Shown one piece after another: positions 1 to 8,846 of a stretch of DNA of 64,000 bases. The stretch spans positions 2,976,001 through 3,040,000 of the forward strand of contig NZ_CP082923.1 in the NCBI RefSeq assembly GCF_019931575.1, given 5' to 3'. The position numbers and the translations under genes were made by a program. Numbering within the stretch: position 1 is the first letter of the stretch; every line of letters starts with the position of its first letter. The DNA is from Caulobacter segnis (GTDB lineage Bacteria > Pseudomonadota > Alphaproteobacteria > Caulobacterales > Caulobacteraceae). Below the pieces are notes generated by a model. It worked only from the letters and a program-made list of their open reading frames with translations, was not told the origin of the DNA and searched no databases.

Positions 1-2
1 AT

Positions 3-1562
3 ACGGCCAACGACGCCAGCGTCGGCGACCTGGACGGCGACGGCCGCTACGAGATCGTCCTGAAGTGGGACCCGACCAACTCGAAGGACAACGCCTTCGG
101 CGGCTATACCGGCGACGTCTATCTCGACGCCTACACCCTGGAGGGCAAGCGCCTGTGGCGCATCGACCTGGGCCGCAACATCCGGGCCGGGGCGCACTAC
201 ACCCAGTTCCAGGTCTTTGACTACGACGGCGACGGCAGGGCCGAGATCGCCGTCCGCACCAGCGATGGAACGGTCGATGGGACCGGCAAGGTGCTGGGCG
301 ATCCCAACGCCGATTGGCGCGAGACTGGCGGCGAGCGGCCCCAGGCCGACCGCACCGGGGCCTTCGTCCAGCCGGACGGGACCAAGGTCGCCAAGGTCCA
401 GGGGCGCATCCTCAAGGGTCCGGAGTTCCTGACGGTGTTCGAGGGCGCGACCGGCAAGGCCCTGGCCAGCGCCCCCTACTCGCCCCCGCGCGACCCGCGC
501 ACCGATGCGCCCAGCGTCGAGCAGATGACGGAGGTCTGGGGCGACGGCTACGGCAACCGCTCCGACCGGTTCCTGGCCGGCACGGCCTATCTGGACGGCC
601 AACGGCCCAGCATCATCATGGGACGCGGCTACTACGCCCGCAGCACGATCGCCGCCTGGGACTTCCGGGACGGCAAGCTGACCCAGCGCTGGCTGTTCGA
701 CAGCGCCGCGCCGGGCAACGAGGCGTTCGGGGGCCAGGGCAACCACCAGCTCAGCGTCGCGGACGTCGATGGCGATGGCCGTGACGAGATCCTCTACGGC
801 TCGATGGCGATCGACGACAACGGCAAGGGCCTGTGGAGCGCCCGCCTGTTCCACGGCGACACGATGCATGTCGGCGACCTCGACCCGACCCATCCGGGCC
901 TGGAGAAGTTCGGCGTCCACGAGAGCCCAAAGGCCAACGGCGGCATCGGCGCGGCCATGCTGGACGCCAGGACCGGCAAGGTCCTGTGGAGCACGCCGAC
1001 CGATCACGACACCGGCCGGGGCCTGGCCGCCGACATCGACCCCCGCTTCCCCGGCGACGAAGCCTGGGGCACGAACGCGGACGCGCTCTACACCGCCCAG
1101 GGCAAGGCCATCGACGGTGTGAAGCATCCTCGCCAGACCAACTTCGCGATCTGGTGGGATGGCGACGACTTGCGCGAGTTGTTGGACAAGAACCAGATCA
1201 GCAAGTGGGACTGGAAGACCGGCCAGGCCGTCCCGCTGCTGACCGCCGACGGCATGACCTCCAACAACGGCACCAAGGCCACCCCGGCCCTGTCGGCCGA
1301 TATCCTGGGCGACTGGCGCGAGGAGTTGATCCTGCGAGCCGAGGACAACAAGTCCTTGCGAATCTACGCCACGCCCTACCCCACCGACCGACGCCTGGTG
1401 ACGCTGATGCACGACCCGCAGTATCGCGTCTCGATCGCCTGGCAGAACACCGCCTACAACCAACCGCCGCACACCAGCTTCCATCTCGGCGAAGGCATGA
1501 AACAGCCCAAGCCGGCGGCCATCGTCACTCGGCCCAATACTAAGGGGAAGGCGTCCCAATGA
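3..1562 (+). CDS. Rhamnogalacturonan lyase, PL11 family (5' truncated)
   Basis: The window opens inside this gene. The reading frame is open from base 3 and ends at a TGA, so only the C-terminal ~519 residues are visible. PL11 enzymes cleave the rhamnosyl-1,4-galacturonic acid bonds of rhamnogalacturonan I by beta-elimination. The fragment shows several Asp-rich calcium-type loops of the form D-x-DGDGR (near fragment residues 9, 75 and 255), a propeller-like repeat organisation, and the closing region (ADILGDWREELI) characteristic of this family. The stop overlaps the start of the PL22 gene by four bases (ATGA), so the two are almost certainly cotranscribed. The signal peptide, if present, lies outside the window. 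I am confident of the family; whether it is endo- or exo-acting cannot be decided here. Confidence 0.9.
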   Translation, partial: TANDASVGDLDGDGRYEIVLKWDPTNSKDNAFGGYTGDVYLDAYTLEGKRLWRIDLGRNIRAGAHYTQFQVFDYDGDGRAEIAVRTSDGTVDGTGKVLGDPNADWRETGGERPQADRTGAFVQPDGTKVAKVQGRILKGPEFLTVFEGATGKALASAPYSPPRDPRTDAPSVEQMTEVWGDGYGNRSDRFLAGTAYLDGQRPSIIMGRGYYARSTIAAWDFRDGKLTQRWLFDSAAPGNEAFGGQGNHQLSVADVDGDGRDEILYGSMAIDDNGKGLWSARLFHGDTMHVGDLDPTHPGLEKFGVHESPKANGGIGAAMLDARTGKVLWSTPTDHDTGRGLAADIDPRFPGDEAWGTNADALYTAQGKAIDGVKHPRQTNFAIWWDGDDLRELLDKNQISKWDWKTGQAVPLLTADGMTSNNGTKATPALSADILGDWREELILRAEDNKSLRIYATPYPTDRRLVTLMHDPQYRVSIAWQNTAYNQPPHTSFHLGEGMKQPKPAAIVTRPNTKGKASQ

Positions 1563-2884
1563 AGTCGTTCGTTCTAGGCGGCCTGGCCGCCCTGCTCCTG
1601 ATCGCCCCCGCCTCGGCGCAGGACATGCAGACCCTGGCCAAGCCCGGCGCGCCCGAAGCCCCGCTGGAATGGGTCGACAAGACCACCGGCCACCGCATCG
1701 TACGCCTGTCGCGTGAGCCCGGCAGCTCCAGCCTCTATTTCAACTACAACGGCTACACGCCCAAGGGCGACCGGCTGGTCTTCGCCTCGCCCACCGGCAT
1801 CACGGCCATGGACCTGAAGACCCGGGCCCTGACCAAGATCGTCGAAGGCAAGGTCCGGCTGCTGTTCGTCGGCCGCAAGACCGGCGCGGTCTATTACGAG
1901 AAGGCCCTGACCGCCGATCCGATGGGCCCCAAGGCCGTGATGGCCACCGATCCCTACACGAAAGCCACGCGCGAAGTGGCCAAGATGGATCGCGGGTCCT
2001 TGCAGACCCTCAACGCCGACGAGACCCTGCTGGCCGGGGTCGCTGTCCGCACCGACACGCCGATCCCGCCGAACCTGGCCGACAGCCTGCCCAAGAACCC
2101 CGACGACGTGAAGAGCGCCGACGGTCGCGAACTGTCCTACGCCGAGGGCCGCGAGGTGCAGCTGAACGCCCGCCTGGACAGCCGCATCCCGATGGAGATC
2201 TTCACGATCAACACCGTGACCGGCGAGCGCAAGGTCGTGCACCAGGCCACCGACTGGCTGAACCACCTGCAGTTCTCGCCGACCGATCCGGGCCTCCTGA
2301 TGTTCTGCCACGAGGGTCCCTGGCACAAGGTCGATCGCCTGTGGCTGGTCAGGACGGACAAGGCCAACGACACGCCGGTCAAGATCCACACCCGCACCAT
2401 GAACATGGAGATCGCCGGCCACGAATGGTTCAGCGCCGACGGCAAGACCGTCTGGTACGACCTGCAGACCCCGCGCGGCGAGGACTTCTGGGTGGCCGGC
2501 TACCAGGTCGACACCGGCAAGCGCACCTGGATGCACGTCCAGCGCAACGACTGGTCTGTGCACTTCAACTCATCGCATGACGGCAAGCTGTTCGCCGGCG
2601 ACGGCGGCGACAGCGAGATGGTCGCCCACGCGCCGGACGGGAAGTGGATCGTGCTGCTGAAGCCCCGCACCGTACCGGACGTCGCGGGCATCCACGCCCC
2701 CGGGGCCGAGCACCTGATCGCGCCGGGCGTGCTCGACTCCGAGCGCCTGGTCGACATGCGCGGCCACGACTACCGCCTGGAGCCGAACGTCAACTTCACG
2801 CCGGACAACAAGTGGTTGGTGTTCCGCTCGAACATGCACGGCGCCAACCAGGTGTACGCGGTGGAGGTGGCGAAGGCGCAGTAG
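1559..2884 (+). CDS. Oligogalacturonate lyase, PL22 family, with signal peptide
   Basis: This 441-residue protein matches the PL22 oligogalacturonide lyases, which split short (mostly unsaturated di-)galacturonides to 5-keto-4-deoxyuronate. Seen in the sequence are the family stretches around GHRIVRLS (residues ~43-50), HLQFSPTDPGLL with CHEGPW (about 240-260), GHEWFSADG and SVHFNSSHDG, which carry the conserved histidines expected for the metal site. Residues 1-20 form a typical Sec signal peptide ending ASAQ. That is unusual, because the characterised enterobacterial enzymes are cytoplasmic; here the step is probably periplasmic. The start ATG overlaps the PL11 stop. The gene converges on the sensor kinase gene with a 25-bp gap. 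Confidence 0.88.
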   Translation: MKSFVLGGLAALLLIAPASAQDMQTLAKPGAPEAPLEWVDKTTGHRIVRLSREPGSSSLYFNYNGYTPKGDRLVFASPTGITAMDLKTRALTKIVEGKVRLLFVGRKTGAVYYEKALTADPMGPKAVMATDPYTKATREVAKMDRGSLQTLNADETLLAGVAVRTDTPIPPNLADSLPKNPDDVKSADGRELSYAEGREVQLNARLDSRIPMEIFTINTVTGERKVVHQATDWLNHLQFSPTDPGLLMFCHEGPWHKVDRLWLVRTDKANDTPVKIHTRTMNMEIAGHEWFSADGKTVWYDLQTPRGEDFWVAGYQVDTGKRTWMHVQRNDWSVHFNSSHDGKLFAGDGGDSEMVAHAPDGKWIVLLKPRTVPDVAGIHAPGAEHLIAPGVLDSERLVDMRGHDYRLEPNVNFTPDNKWLVFRSNMHGANQVYAVEVAKAQ

Positions 2885-2909
2885 CGCCCTCGCGAACATC
2901 AGGCGCAGA

Positions 2910-4664
2910 TCAGGCGACGAGCACGGGCAGCGTGGCCTCGACGCCCTCGGGGGCGAAGATCAGCTCGGGCTTGCCGCCCAGATCACCGGCCAGCCCACGC
3001 TCCAGCAGCCTGGCGCCGAAGCCGCGATGGGCGGGCGGGCGAACCTCCGGCCCGCCGCGTTCTCGCCAGCGAACCTGCGCATGCCGCTCGTCACCCAACG
3101 TCCACTCGACGGTCACCCGGCCGCCCGGCGCGGACAGGGCGCCATACTTGGTCGCGTTCGTTCCCAGTTCATGGGCGGCCAGCGCCAGGGCCAGAGCCGC
3201 GCCGGGCTCGACGCGTAAGGACGGTCCCTTGATCGAGATCCGGTCGGGATCCCGGTCGTCCGCGAACGGTCGCAAGGCCTCGTGTATGATGTCGTCGATG
3301 ACCGCCCCCGACCAGTTCTCCCGGGTCAGGATATTGTGGGCCGCCGACATGGCCATGAGCCTCTCGATGAACTGGTCCCGCGCCCGGGACGGCACCTCGT
3401 CCACGCGCAGAGTCTGGCGTGCGATCGACTGGATCGAGGCCAGGGTGTTCTTGACCCGATGGTTCAGCTCGTTGATCAGCAGCTGCTGATGGACCTGCGC
3501 GGTCTTGATCTCGGTGAGATCCATCGCCATCCCGACATAGCCGAGAAATGCGCCGCTGGCGTCGATCCGTGGCTTGGCGTTGACCAGCATCCAGCGCCAC
3601 CCCTCGGGCTGACGCCGGAACCGCGCCTCGAAGGTGTAAGGATCAGGTCCCTTTCGCGCCGCCTCGCGCCGCACCAGGATCTCGGCGACATCGTCAGGGT
3701 GGATCAGGCCGATCCAGGCGTGCCCCAGCAGGTCGCCGCGATCGACATTGGCCAGCTGGGCGAAGGCGGCATTCACGAACTCCACCCCTCCCTCGGGCGT
3801 GGTCATCCACACGGGCGCCGGCGCGGCGTCCGCCAGGGTGCGGAAAAGCGCCTCGCTCTCGCGCAGCTTCTCGGCGGCGGCCTTCTGCTCGGTGATGTCG
3901 GTGTGGACGCCAACCCATTCCCGGATCTCGCCGTTCGCCTCGAACAGCGGAACGGCGCGGATGCGACAGTCCCGCCAGACGCCGTCATGCCGCAGCACCC
4001 TGTGCTCGAACTCGAACATGTGCTTGTCCGCGACCGCCGCCAGCCAGGCGCGAACGGTGGGCTCGACATCGTCGGGGTGCACCGCCTTGGTCCACCCGAA
4101 ACCCTCGTACTCGGCCGGTGTCTGGCCTGTCAGCGCGGCCCAACCGGGTTGCTCGCCTTCCATCTGGCCACGGGCGTTGTTGGTCCAGAGCACGCCCTGC
4201 ACCGCGTCGATCGCCGCGCGAAAGCGCGCCTCGCTCGCGACCAGCCGGGTCGAGGCCTCGCGACGCCGGGATATGTCGCGGATGAACCCCAGCACGAGAT
4301 CCTCGTCGCCGGGCTCGGCCCAGCGGGTCATCGACAGCTCGATCTCGACCTCTCGCCCGTCCCGGCGGATCGCGGTCAGCTCGCGGCGCGCGTCGAGCAA
4401 CGCCGGTCGTCCGGAGGCGGAGAAAAGCTCGGGCTCGTCGGCAGCAGGCCCGCCGCGCGGCGAAAGGATCAGCGTGCTCAGCAGCCGTCCCAAGACATCT
4501 TCCCGCGGCCAGCCAAACATCGCTTCGGCGCGCGCGCTCCAATCGACGATCGCGCCCTGCGTGTTCATGACCACGATCGCGTCCAGGGTCGTCGTCAGAA
4601 TAGGCTGTAGTCTTTCGAGGTCTGACAAGCTGTGCCTCGCAGGGGGCGTTGGTCCGCGATTCAA
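2910..4664 (-). CDS. PAS-domain sensor histidine kinase, HWE family
   Basis: The protein (up to 584 residues) has three successive PAS domains (roughly residues 17-130, 145-265 and 270-390). A kinase module of the HWE type follows: the phosphoacceptor region NELNHRVKNTLA near residue 400, and the WRERGGP motif near residue 550 that gives the class its W-x-E signature. There is no membrane segment, so it is a soluble sensor, perhaps of light, redox or a ligand. No response regulator lies next to it. The longest reading frame starts with TTG at 4664 and has no clear ribosome site. A second TTG at 4628 has GAGG six bases upstream and is a good alternative start. It lies 93 bp downstream of the GH2 gene on the same strand, so read-through is possible. 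Confidence 0.85.
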   Translation of the reverse strand: MNRGPTPPARHSLSDLERLQPILTTTLDAIVVMNTQGAIVDWSARAEAMFGWPREDVLGRLLSTLILSPRGGPAADEPELFSASGRPALLDARRELTAIRRDGREVEIELSMTRWAEPGDEDLVLGFIRDISRRREASTRLVASEARFRAAIDAVQGVLWTNNARGQMEGEQPGWAALTGQTPAEYEGFGWTKAVHPDDVEPTVRAWLAAVADKHMFEFEHRVLRHDGVWRDCRIRAVPLFEANGEIREWVGVHTDITEQKAAAEKLRESEALFRTLADAAPAPVWMTTPEGGVEFVNAAFAQLANVDRGDLLGHAWIGLIHPDDVAEILVRREAARKGPDPYTFEARFRRQPEGWRWMLVNAKPRIDASGAFLGYVGMAMDLTEIKTAQVHQQLLINELNHRVKNTLASIQSIARQTLRVDEVPSRARDQFIERLMAMSAAHNILTRENWSGAVIDDIIHEALRPFADDRDPDRISIKGPSLRVEPGAALALALAAHELGTNATKYGALSAPGGRVTVEWTLGDERHAQVRWRERGGPEVRPPAHRGFGARLLERGLAGDLGGKPELIFAPEGVEATLPVLVA

Positions 4665-4757
4665 CTGACGAATGCGGCGAGACCCTCAACACACAACTCC
4701 ACCAGCCGAAACGCAACCGCCAAGACCTCCGACGTGATCGCCGGCTCCGACAGGATC

Positions 4758-7700
4758 CTATCGCGTCCGCCGGTGCAGCTCGGCCTCGATGATCCCCAGC
4801 CGACCGCCGGCCGCCACCTTCTCGGCGCCCGTGTCGAGGCCGGCCCGCGCGCCGGTGATCTCGACGATCTTGCCGAAGGCGTCGCGGTCCACGGTCGGCG
4901 CCGTCAGGGCGATGCGCAGGCGCGAGCCCTTCACCGGCTTCAGCGGCAGCACGACATAGCCCAGGCTCTTGGCTGGTTCGCCCTCGTAGACCACCGCCCC
5001 GTCCACGGTGATCCGCAGCGGATAGGAGCGCAGGCGCCAGCCGATCAGCTTCAGCTCCAGCTCGTCGACCACCTGGGGCTTGCCCAGGCGGTACTCGATC
5101 CAGGCGTTGGCCAGCTGGCCATCGCTGGCCCAGTGGGTCATTTCGTCGTCGTCCATGGCCTGGCCGGCCTCGGCCTGGTTTGAGCCGGCGATGGTCTCCG
5201 TCGGGCGCACCGTGACGCGCCAAGTCTTGAACGATGGCGTCGAGGGCGTCGGACCACGCACCAAGCTGACCGGCAGGGCGTCGTCGCCCACGGGCCAGCG
5301 GCCGTCGGCCGTGAGCGGTGCGGCGACGTCCAGCGTCAGGGACGCGTCCGGCAGTCCTTCGGCATGCGCCTTGACGACCACCCTCCCCGTTTCCAAGGTC
5401 GAGCGCAGCGCCACCCGATTCATCCCCGCCTCGACCGGCAGGGTCTTGGACAGGATGAAGTTGTCGTCGGTGCGCGCCGCGCCGGGGAACTTGGTCACCT
5501 GGTCCGCGCCCGCCGGCTTCTGCGGTTCGGCCGAGACCGGCGCGGCGGCCTGGCGCCCCAGGGAGTCACCCTGGGCGATACCGCCCCGCCACTCCACCGG
5601 GCCCGTCGTCGAGAAGCTGATCGTGTTCAGCGCCGTTGGCACGCGGCGACCCTGCTTGTCGACGACCTCGACATCGACCAGCGCCAGGTCCGAACCGTCG
5701 GCCTTCCAGCCGCCCGGCCCCGTGCGCGGCGTCAGGCGCAGCGCCGCCGGCTCGCCGGTGGTCTCGACGGCGTGGCGCGACACGACCTTGCCCCTAGCGT
5801 CGTAACCGATGGCCTCAAGCTTGCCGGGCGCCCACGCAACCCGCGGGAAGGTGAACAGGAAGCCGTAGCTCTTCTTGCCATAGCCCAGCAACCGGCCGTT
5901 CAGGCTCAGCGCCACCTTGTCGGCGCTGGAGACGACCAGCACGTCCTTCACCGTACCCGGCGCATAGTTCCAATGGCCGATGATGTGGCTGCGCGGATGC
6001 TCGACGTCGACCCAGCCGTCCCACATCACCTGGTGGGCGTAGAAGCCCTCCTTGGGCAGGCGCATGCCGTCGACCTCGCCGCTACGGCGATAGTTGTTGT
6101 CGCCGCGGAAGTGGGTGTTGCTGTCGGAGAAGACGATGTTGACGCCGCCCGAGCTGACCCGGTCGCCGCCGCCCGGCCGCGCGCGCCAGTAGTCGTACCA
6201 GCGGCGAACGTTCTCGGCGGCGTGGCTGTCCTGGTTGCGGTTGTAGTCGGGGCTGTCCTTGTGGAACGGCGGGGTGAAGTCGTCCTGGAACTTCCGCGCG
6301 CCTTCGTCACGGGAATATTCCATGGCCCAGACGGGCTTCGACGCGCTCTTGTTGATGTAGAGCATCTCGCCACCGTACTCGGCGACCTTGCTGGACAGCA
6401 TCTCGCGCGAGCCGATGGCGCGGCCGCCGTGGGGGTCGAACTTGTCGCGGATGGCCTTCAGCTCGGCCATGTGTTCGTCGCTGATGTTCTCGTTGCCGCC
6501 CTCGTAAAAGACGATCGAGGGGTTGTTGCGGAAGCGGACGATGGCGTCGGCCATGACCTCCTTGCGCTGCTCCCAGCGACGGCCGGTGACGTCGCTCTCG
6601 GCGTCGCCGGCGGGCATGGCCTGCATCAGACCCACACGGTCGGCCGAGGTCACGTCCTGGCGGGCCGGGGTGATGTGCATCCAGCGCACCAGGTTGCCGC
6701 CGCTCTCGACCATCAGGGCGTTGGAAAGGTCGCTGATCCACGGCGGGATGTCCGCGCCCAGGGCCGGCCATTCGTTGCTGGTCCGCTGAGCGTAGCCATG
6801 AACCTGGATCACCCGATCGTTCAGCCGGACCATGCCCTGGCCGAAAGCCGTCTTGCGGAAGCCGGTGCGGGTCGTGACCTCGTCGACCGCCTTGCCGTCC
6901 TCGATCAGGGCGGTGCTCACGCCATAGAGGTAGCCGTAGCCCCAGCTCCAGAAGTTGAGGCCCGAAAGCCGCGACTTGGCCGAGACCATGCGGGTCTCGC
7001 CCGGCGCCAGGGTGACGGTCGGACCGGTGAACTCGCCCACCTGCTTGCCGTCGACGTCGCGGACGACGACGCGGTAGCCGAAGGTGCGCGGCCGGTCGGT
7101 CTCGTTGCGCACCTCGGACTCGGCGTGGATCGTCGCCGCCCGGCCCTTGATGTCGAAGTCGTCGGCCCAGATGTAGACGCCCGTCGTGCCCAGGCTGGAA
7201 TACAGCGGCAGGGTCTGGTGCAGCCCGCCAGTCAGGTGCAGGCGCACGGCGCGGTGGATGCCGCCGTAGTTCACATTGAAGTTGTTGTTGTTCCACTGGA
7301 AGCCGCTGCCCGTGGCGCGCTCCTTGTACTTCCAGTCGCTGTCGACGCGGACCGCCACGACGTTCTCGAACGGCGCGGGCTTGAGCAGCTTGGAGGCGTC
7401 GACGCCGAAGGCCGTGACGCCGTTCTCGTGGAACCCGGCCAGCACGCCGTTGACATAGACGTCGCCGGCCTGGCGTACGCCCTCGAACTCCAGGAACGCC
7501 TTATCGCCCGCCTTGAAATCCGCTGGCAGGACGAAGCGCTTGCGATACCAGGTGATCCCGCCCTTCAGGTCGTGGATGTCGACCCGGAAAGCGTCGTCCT
7601 CGTTGAAGGCGCGCGGCAGGGTGACGGGCTTCCAGGCCGCGTCGTCGAACGCGGGGGCCTCGGCGCCGGCGATCTCGCCCGTGGCCATCCGCCAGCCGTC

Positions 7701-7799
7701 GTTGAAGGTGAACTCGGCCCGCTGGGCCTGGACGGAGACCGGCGCGAGGGCGGCGATGACGGCGCAGGCCAACGGAACGGGCTGGAACAAGCTCGACAT
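4758..7799 (-). CDS. Glycoside hydrolase family 2 (beta-galactosidase-like), exported
   Basis: This is a 1013-residue GH2 protein. The frame extends to 7871, but the ATG at 7799 has GGGAGG eight bases upstream and begins a signal peptide (residues 1-28, ending VQAQ), so that start was chosen. The order is the classic one: a jelly-roll sugar-binding domain, an Ig-like domain, then the TIM barrel. The proposed acid/base is Glu437 in GGNEN and the nucleophile Glu494 in AMEYS. Further C-terminal Ig-like domains (DUF4982-like) are followed near residues 880-1000 by a discoidin-like carbohydrate-binding module. It probably removes galactosyl or uronyl side groups from rhamnogalacturonan I in the periplasm. 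Substrate is inferred from the neighbours only. Confidence 0.88.
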   Translation of the reverse strand: MSSLFQPVPLACAVIAALAPVSVQAQRAEFTFNDGWRMATGEIAGAEAPAFDDAAWKPVTLPRAFNEDDAFRVDIHDLKGGITWYRKRFVLPADFKAGDKAFLEFEGVRQAGDVYVNGVLAGFHENGVTAFGVDASKLLKPAPFENVVAVRVDSDWKYKERATGSGFQWNNNNFNVNYGGIHRAVRLHLTGGLHQTLPLYSSLGTTGVYIWADDFDIKGRAATIHAESEVRNETDRPRTFGYRVVVRDVDGKQVGEFTGPTVTLAPGETRMVSAKSRLSGLNFWSWGYGYLYGVSTALIEDGKAVDEVTTRTGFRKTAFGQGMVRLNDRVIQVHGYAQRTSNEWPALGADIPPWISDLSNALMVESGGNLVRWMHITPARQDVTSADRVGLMQAMPAGDAESDVTGRRWEQRKEVMADAIVRFRNNPSIVFYEGGNENISDEHMAELKAIRDKFDPHGGRAIGSREMLSSKVAEYGGEMLYINKSASKPVWAMEYSRDEGARKFQDDFTPPFHKDSPDYNRNQDSHAAENVRRWYDYWRARPGGGDRVSSGGVNIVFSDSNTHFRGDNNYRRSGEVDGMRLPKEGFYAHQVMWDGWVDVEHPRSHIIGHWNYAPGTVKDVLVVSSADKVALSLNGRLLGYGKKSYGFLFTFPRVAWAPGKLEAIGYDARGKVVSRHAVETTGEPAALRLTPRTGPGGWKADGSDLALVDVEVVDKQGRRVPTALNTISFSTTGPVEWRGGIAQGDSLGRQAAAPVSAEPQKPAGADQVTKFPGAARTDDNFILSKTLPVEAGMNRVALRSTLETGRVVVKAHAEGLPDASLTLDVAAPLTADGRWPVGDDALPVSLVRGPTPSTPSFKTWRVTVRPTETIAGSNQAEAGQAMDDDEMTHWASDGQLANAWIEYRLGKPQVVDELELKLIGWRLRSYPLRITVDGAVVYEGEPAKSLGYVVLPLKPVKGSRLRIALTAPTVDRDAFGKIVEITGARAGLDTGAEKVAAGGRLGIIEAELHRRTR

Positions 7800-7848
7800 G
7801 CGACACCTCCCATTGGTCAGGCCACTTTGGGCTCTCCCGCACCTTTGG

Positions 7849-7885
7849 CTTGACAACCCTGGGGATGTCAAGCAATCTCATTATA
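7849..7885 (-). promoter_or_regulatory. Inverted repeat and -10-like box upstream of the GH2 gene
   Basis: Reading toward the GH2 gene there is an exact TATAAT at 7885-7880. Just downstream is an inverted repeat CTTGACA-N10-TGTCAAG (7849-7872). Its position near the expected transcription start is that of a repressor operator. A second short repeat, ATATC-N4-GATAT (7883-7896), overlaps the -10 box. No convincing -35 box is spaced correctly. The function is inferred. Confidence 0.35.
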
Positions 7886-7985
7886 TCGGATGATATCTCA
7901 ATATTTGGGATTTATCCGCCAGCGGGCGGTCGCCTCCTCGGACCCCGCTGCGCACTCTTCGCCCGCCATTCCCCCGTGCGGGCCC

Positions 7986-8016
7986 ATGGAGCGTCTCTGC
8001 GAGACGCTCCATTTTT
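7986..8016 (+). terminator. Strong hairpin with T-tract, first of a tandem pair
   Basis: A perfect 12-bp stem (ATGGAGCGTCTC paired with GAGACGCTCCAT, loop TGC) is followed by TTTTCTTTTC on the plus strand. Structurally it is an excellent intrinsic terminator. However, no plus-strand gene ends here: it sits between two minus-strand genes (CE12 and GH2). It may block antisense transcription or be a repeat element. Confidence 0.6.
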
Positions 8017-8032
8017 CTTTTCGACCAGAGGG

Positions 8033-8066
8033 GGAGCGTCCTCCTGCGAAGGCGCTCCATTTTCTT
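8033..8066 (+). repeat. Second related hairpin (GGAGCG...CGCTCC-ATTTTC)
   Basis: This hairpin has outer arms GGAGCG (8033-8038) and CGCTCC (8053-8058), followed by ATTTTCTT. It is clearly a diverged copy of the hairpin at 7986-8016: same outer arms, same TGCGA centre, same ATTTT tail. The pair therefore forms a short tandem repeat. Confidence 0.5.
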
Positions 8067-8075
8067 GTCCGCCGC

Positions 8076-8846
8076 CTAACGAGCCGGGCAGCTGGGCCCG
8101 CCCAGCCTGGCCTGATTGTCCAGCGGGGCCGGATGAACGTGGCGCGAGATCGGCAGCTTAAGCCGGGCCAGGCTGGTCGCCACCAGGGCCGCGCCCAGGC
8201 GAGCGCCCTGCTCGTTGATGTGGGTGTCGTCGCTGATCCCCTCGGGATAGCGGGCGATGTGATCATAGGGCGCGTATTGCAGATACAGCTGGCGCGAGGC
8301 CATCTGCCCCCTCGCCTTCAGCGCCCCCATCATGTCGCCGTCCAGGTCGACCAGCGGGACCTTCAGGTCGGCCGACACCCGATGGATCGTCGCCGCGTAG
8401 GCCGCGTGGGCGTCCTTGGGCTGGCCGTTCTCCCACAGCCAGCGGGCGATCGGCGTCACCAGCACGGGCGTGGCCTTCTTCGTCCGCACGTCGGCCACGA
8501 AGCGGCGCAGGTTGACGTCGTAGGCTCCATTGGGGTCGGTGAAGCGGACGATCTTCTTGGTGTCGGCGTCGTTATGGCCGAACTGGATGAGGACCGTATC
8601 GCCGGGCTGCAGCTGGGCGACCAGCTGGTCCCACAGGCCCTCCTCGATGAAGGTCTTGGTCGAGCGGCCGCCGCGCGCCAGGTTCACGACCTGGACGGTC
8701 GGATCCAGCGAACACTTCAGCACCATGCCCCAGCCCATCTGCGGATAGCTGCTCTCGCCGTAGTTGGCGGCGGTGGAGTCGCTGGCGATGACGATGCGCG
8801 GAGCAGAGGCGGCGACGGCGGCCGCCAGCGCCAGGGCGGCGATCAC
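8076..8846 (-). CDS. Rhamnogalacturonan acetylesterase, CE12 / SGNH hydrolase
   Basis: This ~256-residue SGNH hydrolase resembles rhamnogalacturonan acetylesterases (YesT/RhgT), which remove acetyl groups from the galacturonic acid residues of RG-I. All four SGNH blocks are visible: the Ser block SDSTA near residue 22, the Gly block [14 protein letters not shown], and [10 protein letters not shown] with the catalytic Asp and His near the C-terminus. The frame runs further upstream into the preceding gene. The GTG at 8846 overlaps the lldD stop (GTGA) and begins a short signal peptide (about residues 1-15), which marks the real start. The Ser block reads SDS rather than GDS. Translation is probably coupled to lldD. 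Confidence 0.87.
   Translation of the reverse strand: MIAALALAAAVAASAPRIVIASDSTAANYGESSYPQMGWGMVLKCSLDPTVQVVNLARGGRSTKTFIEEGLWDQLVAQLQPGDTVLIQFGHNDADTKKIVRFTDPNGAYDVNLRRFVADVRTKKATPVLVTPIARWLWENGQPKDAHAAYAATIHRVSADLKVPLVDLDGDMMGALKARGQMASRQLYLQYAPYDHIARYPEGISDDTHINEQGARLGAALVATSLARLKLPISRHVHPAPLDNQARLGGPSCPAR

Noticed and set aside
5364-7853. 829-codon open frame on the plus strand
   Set aside because: It is the antisense shadow of the GH2 gene. Its composition (runs of Ala/Arg/Val/Asp/His) is typical of high-GC antisense frames and no domain is recognisable.
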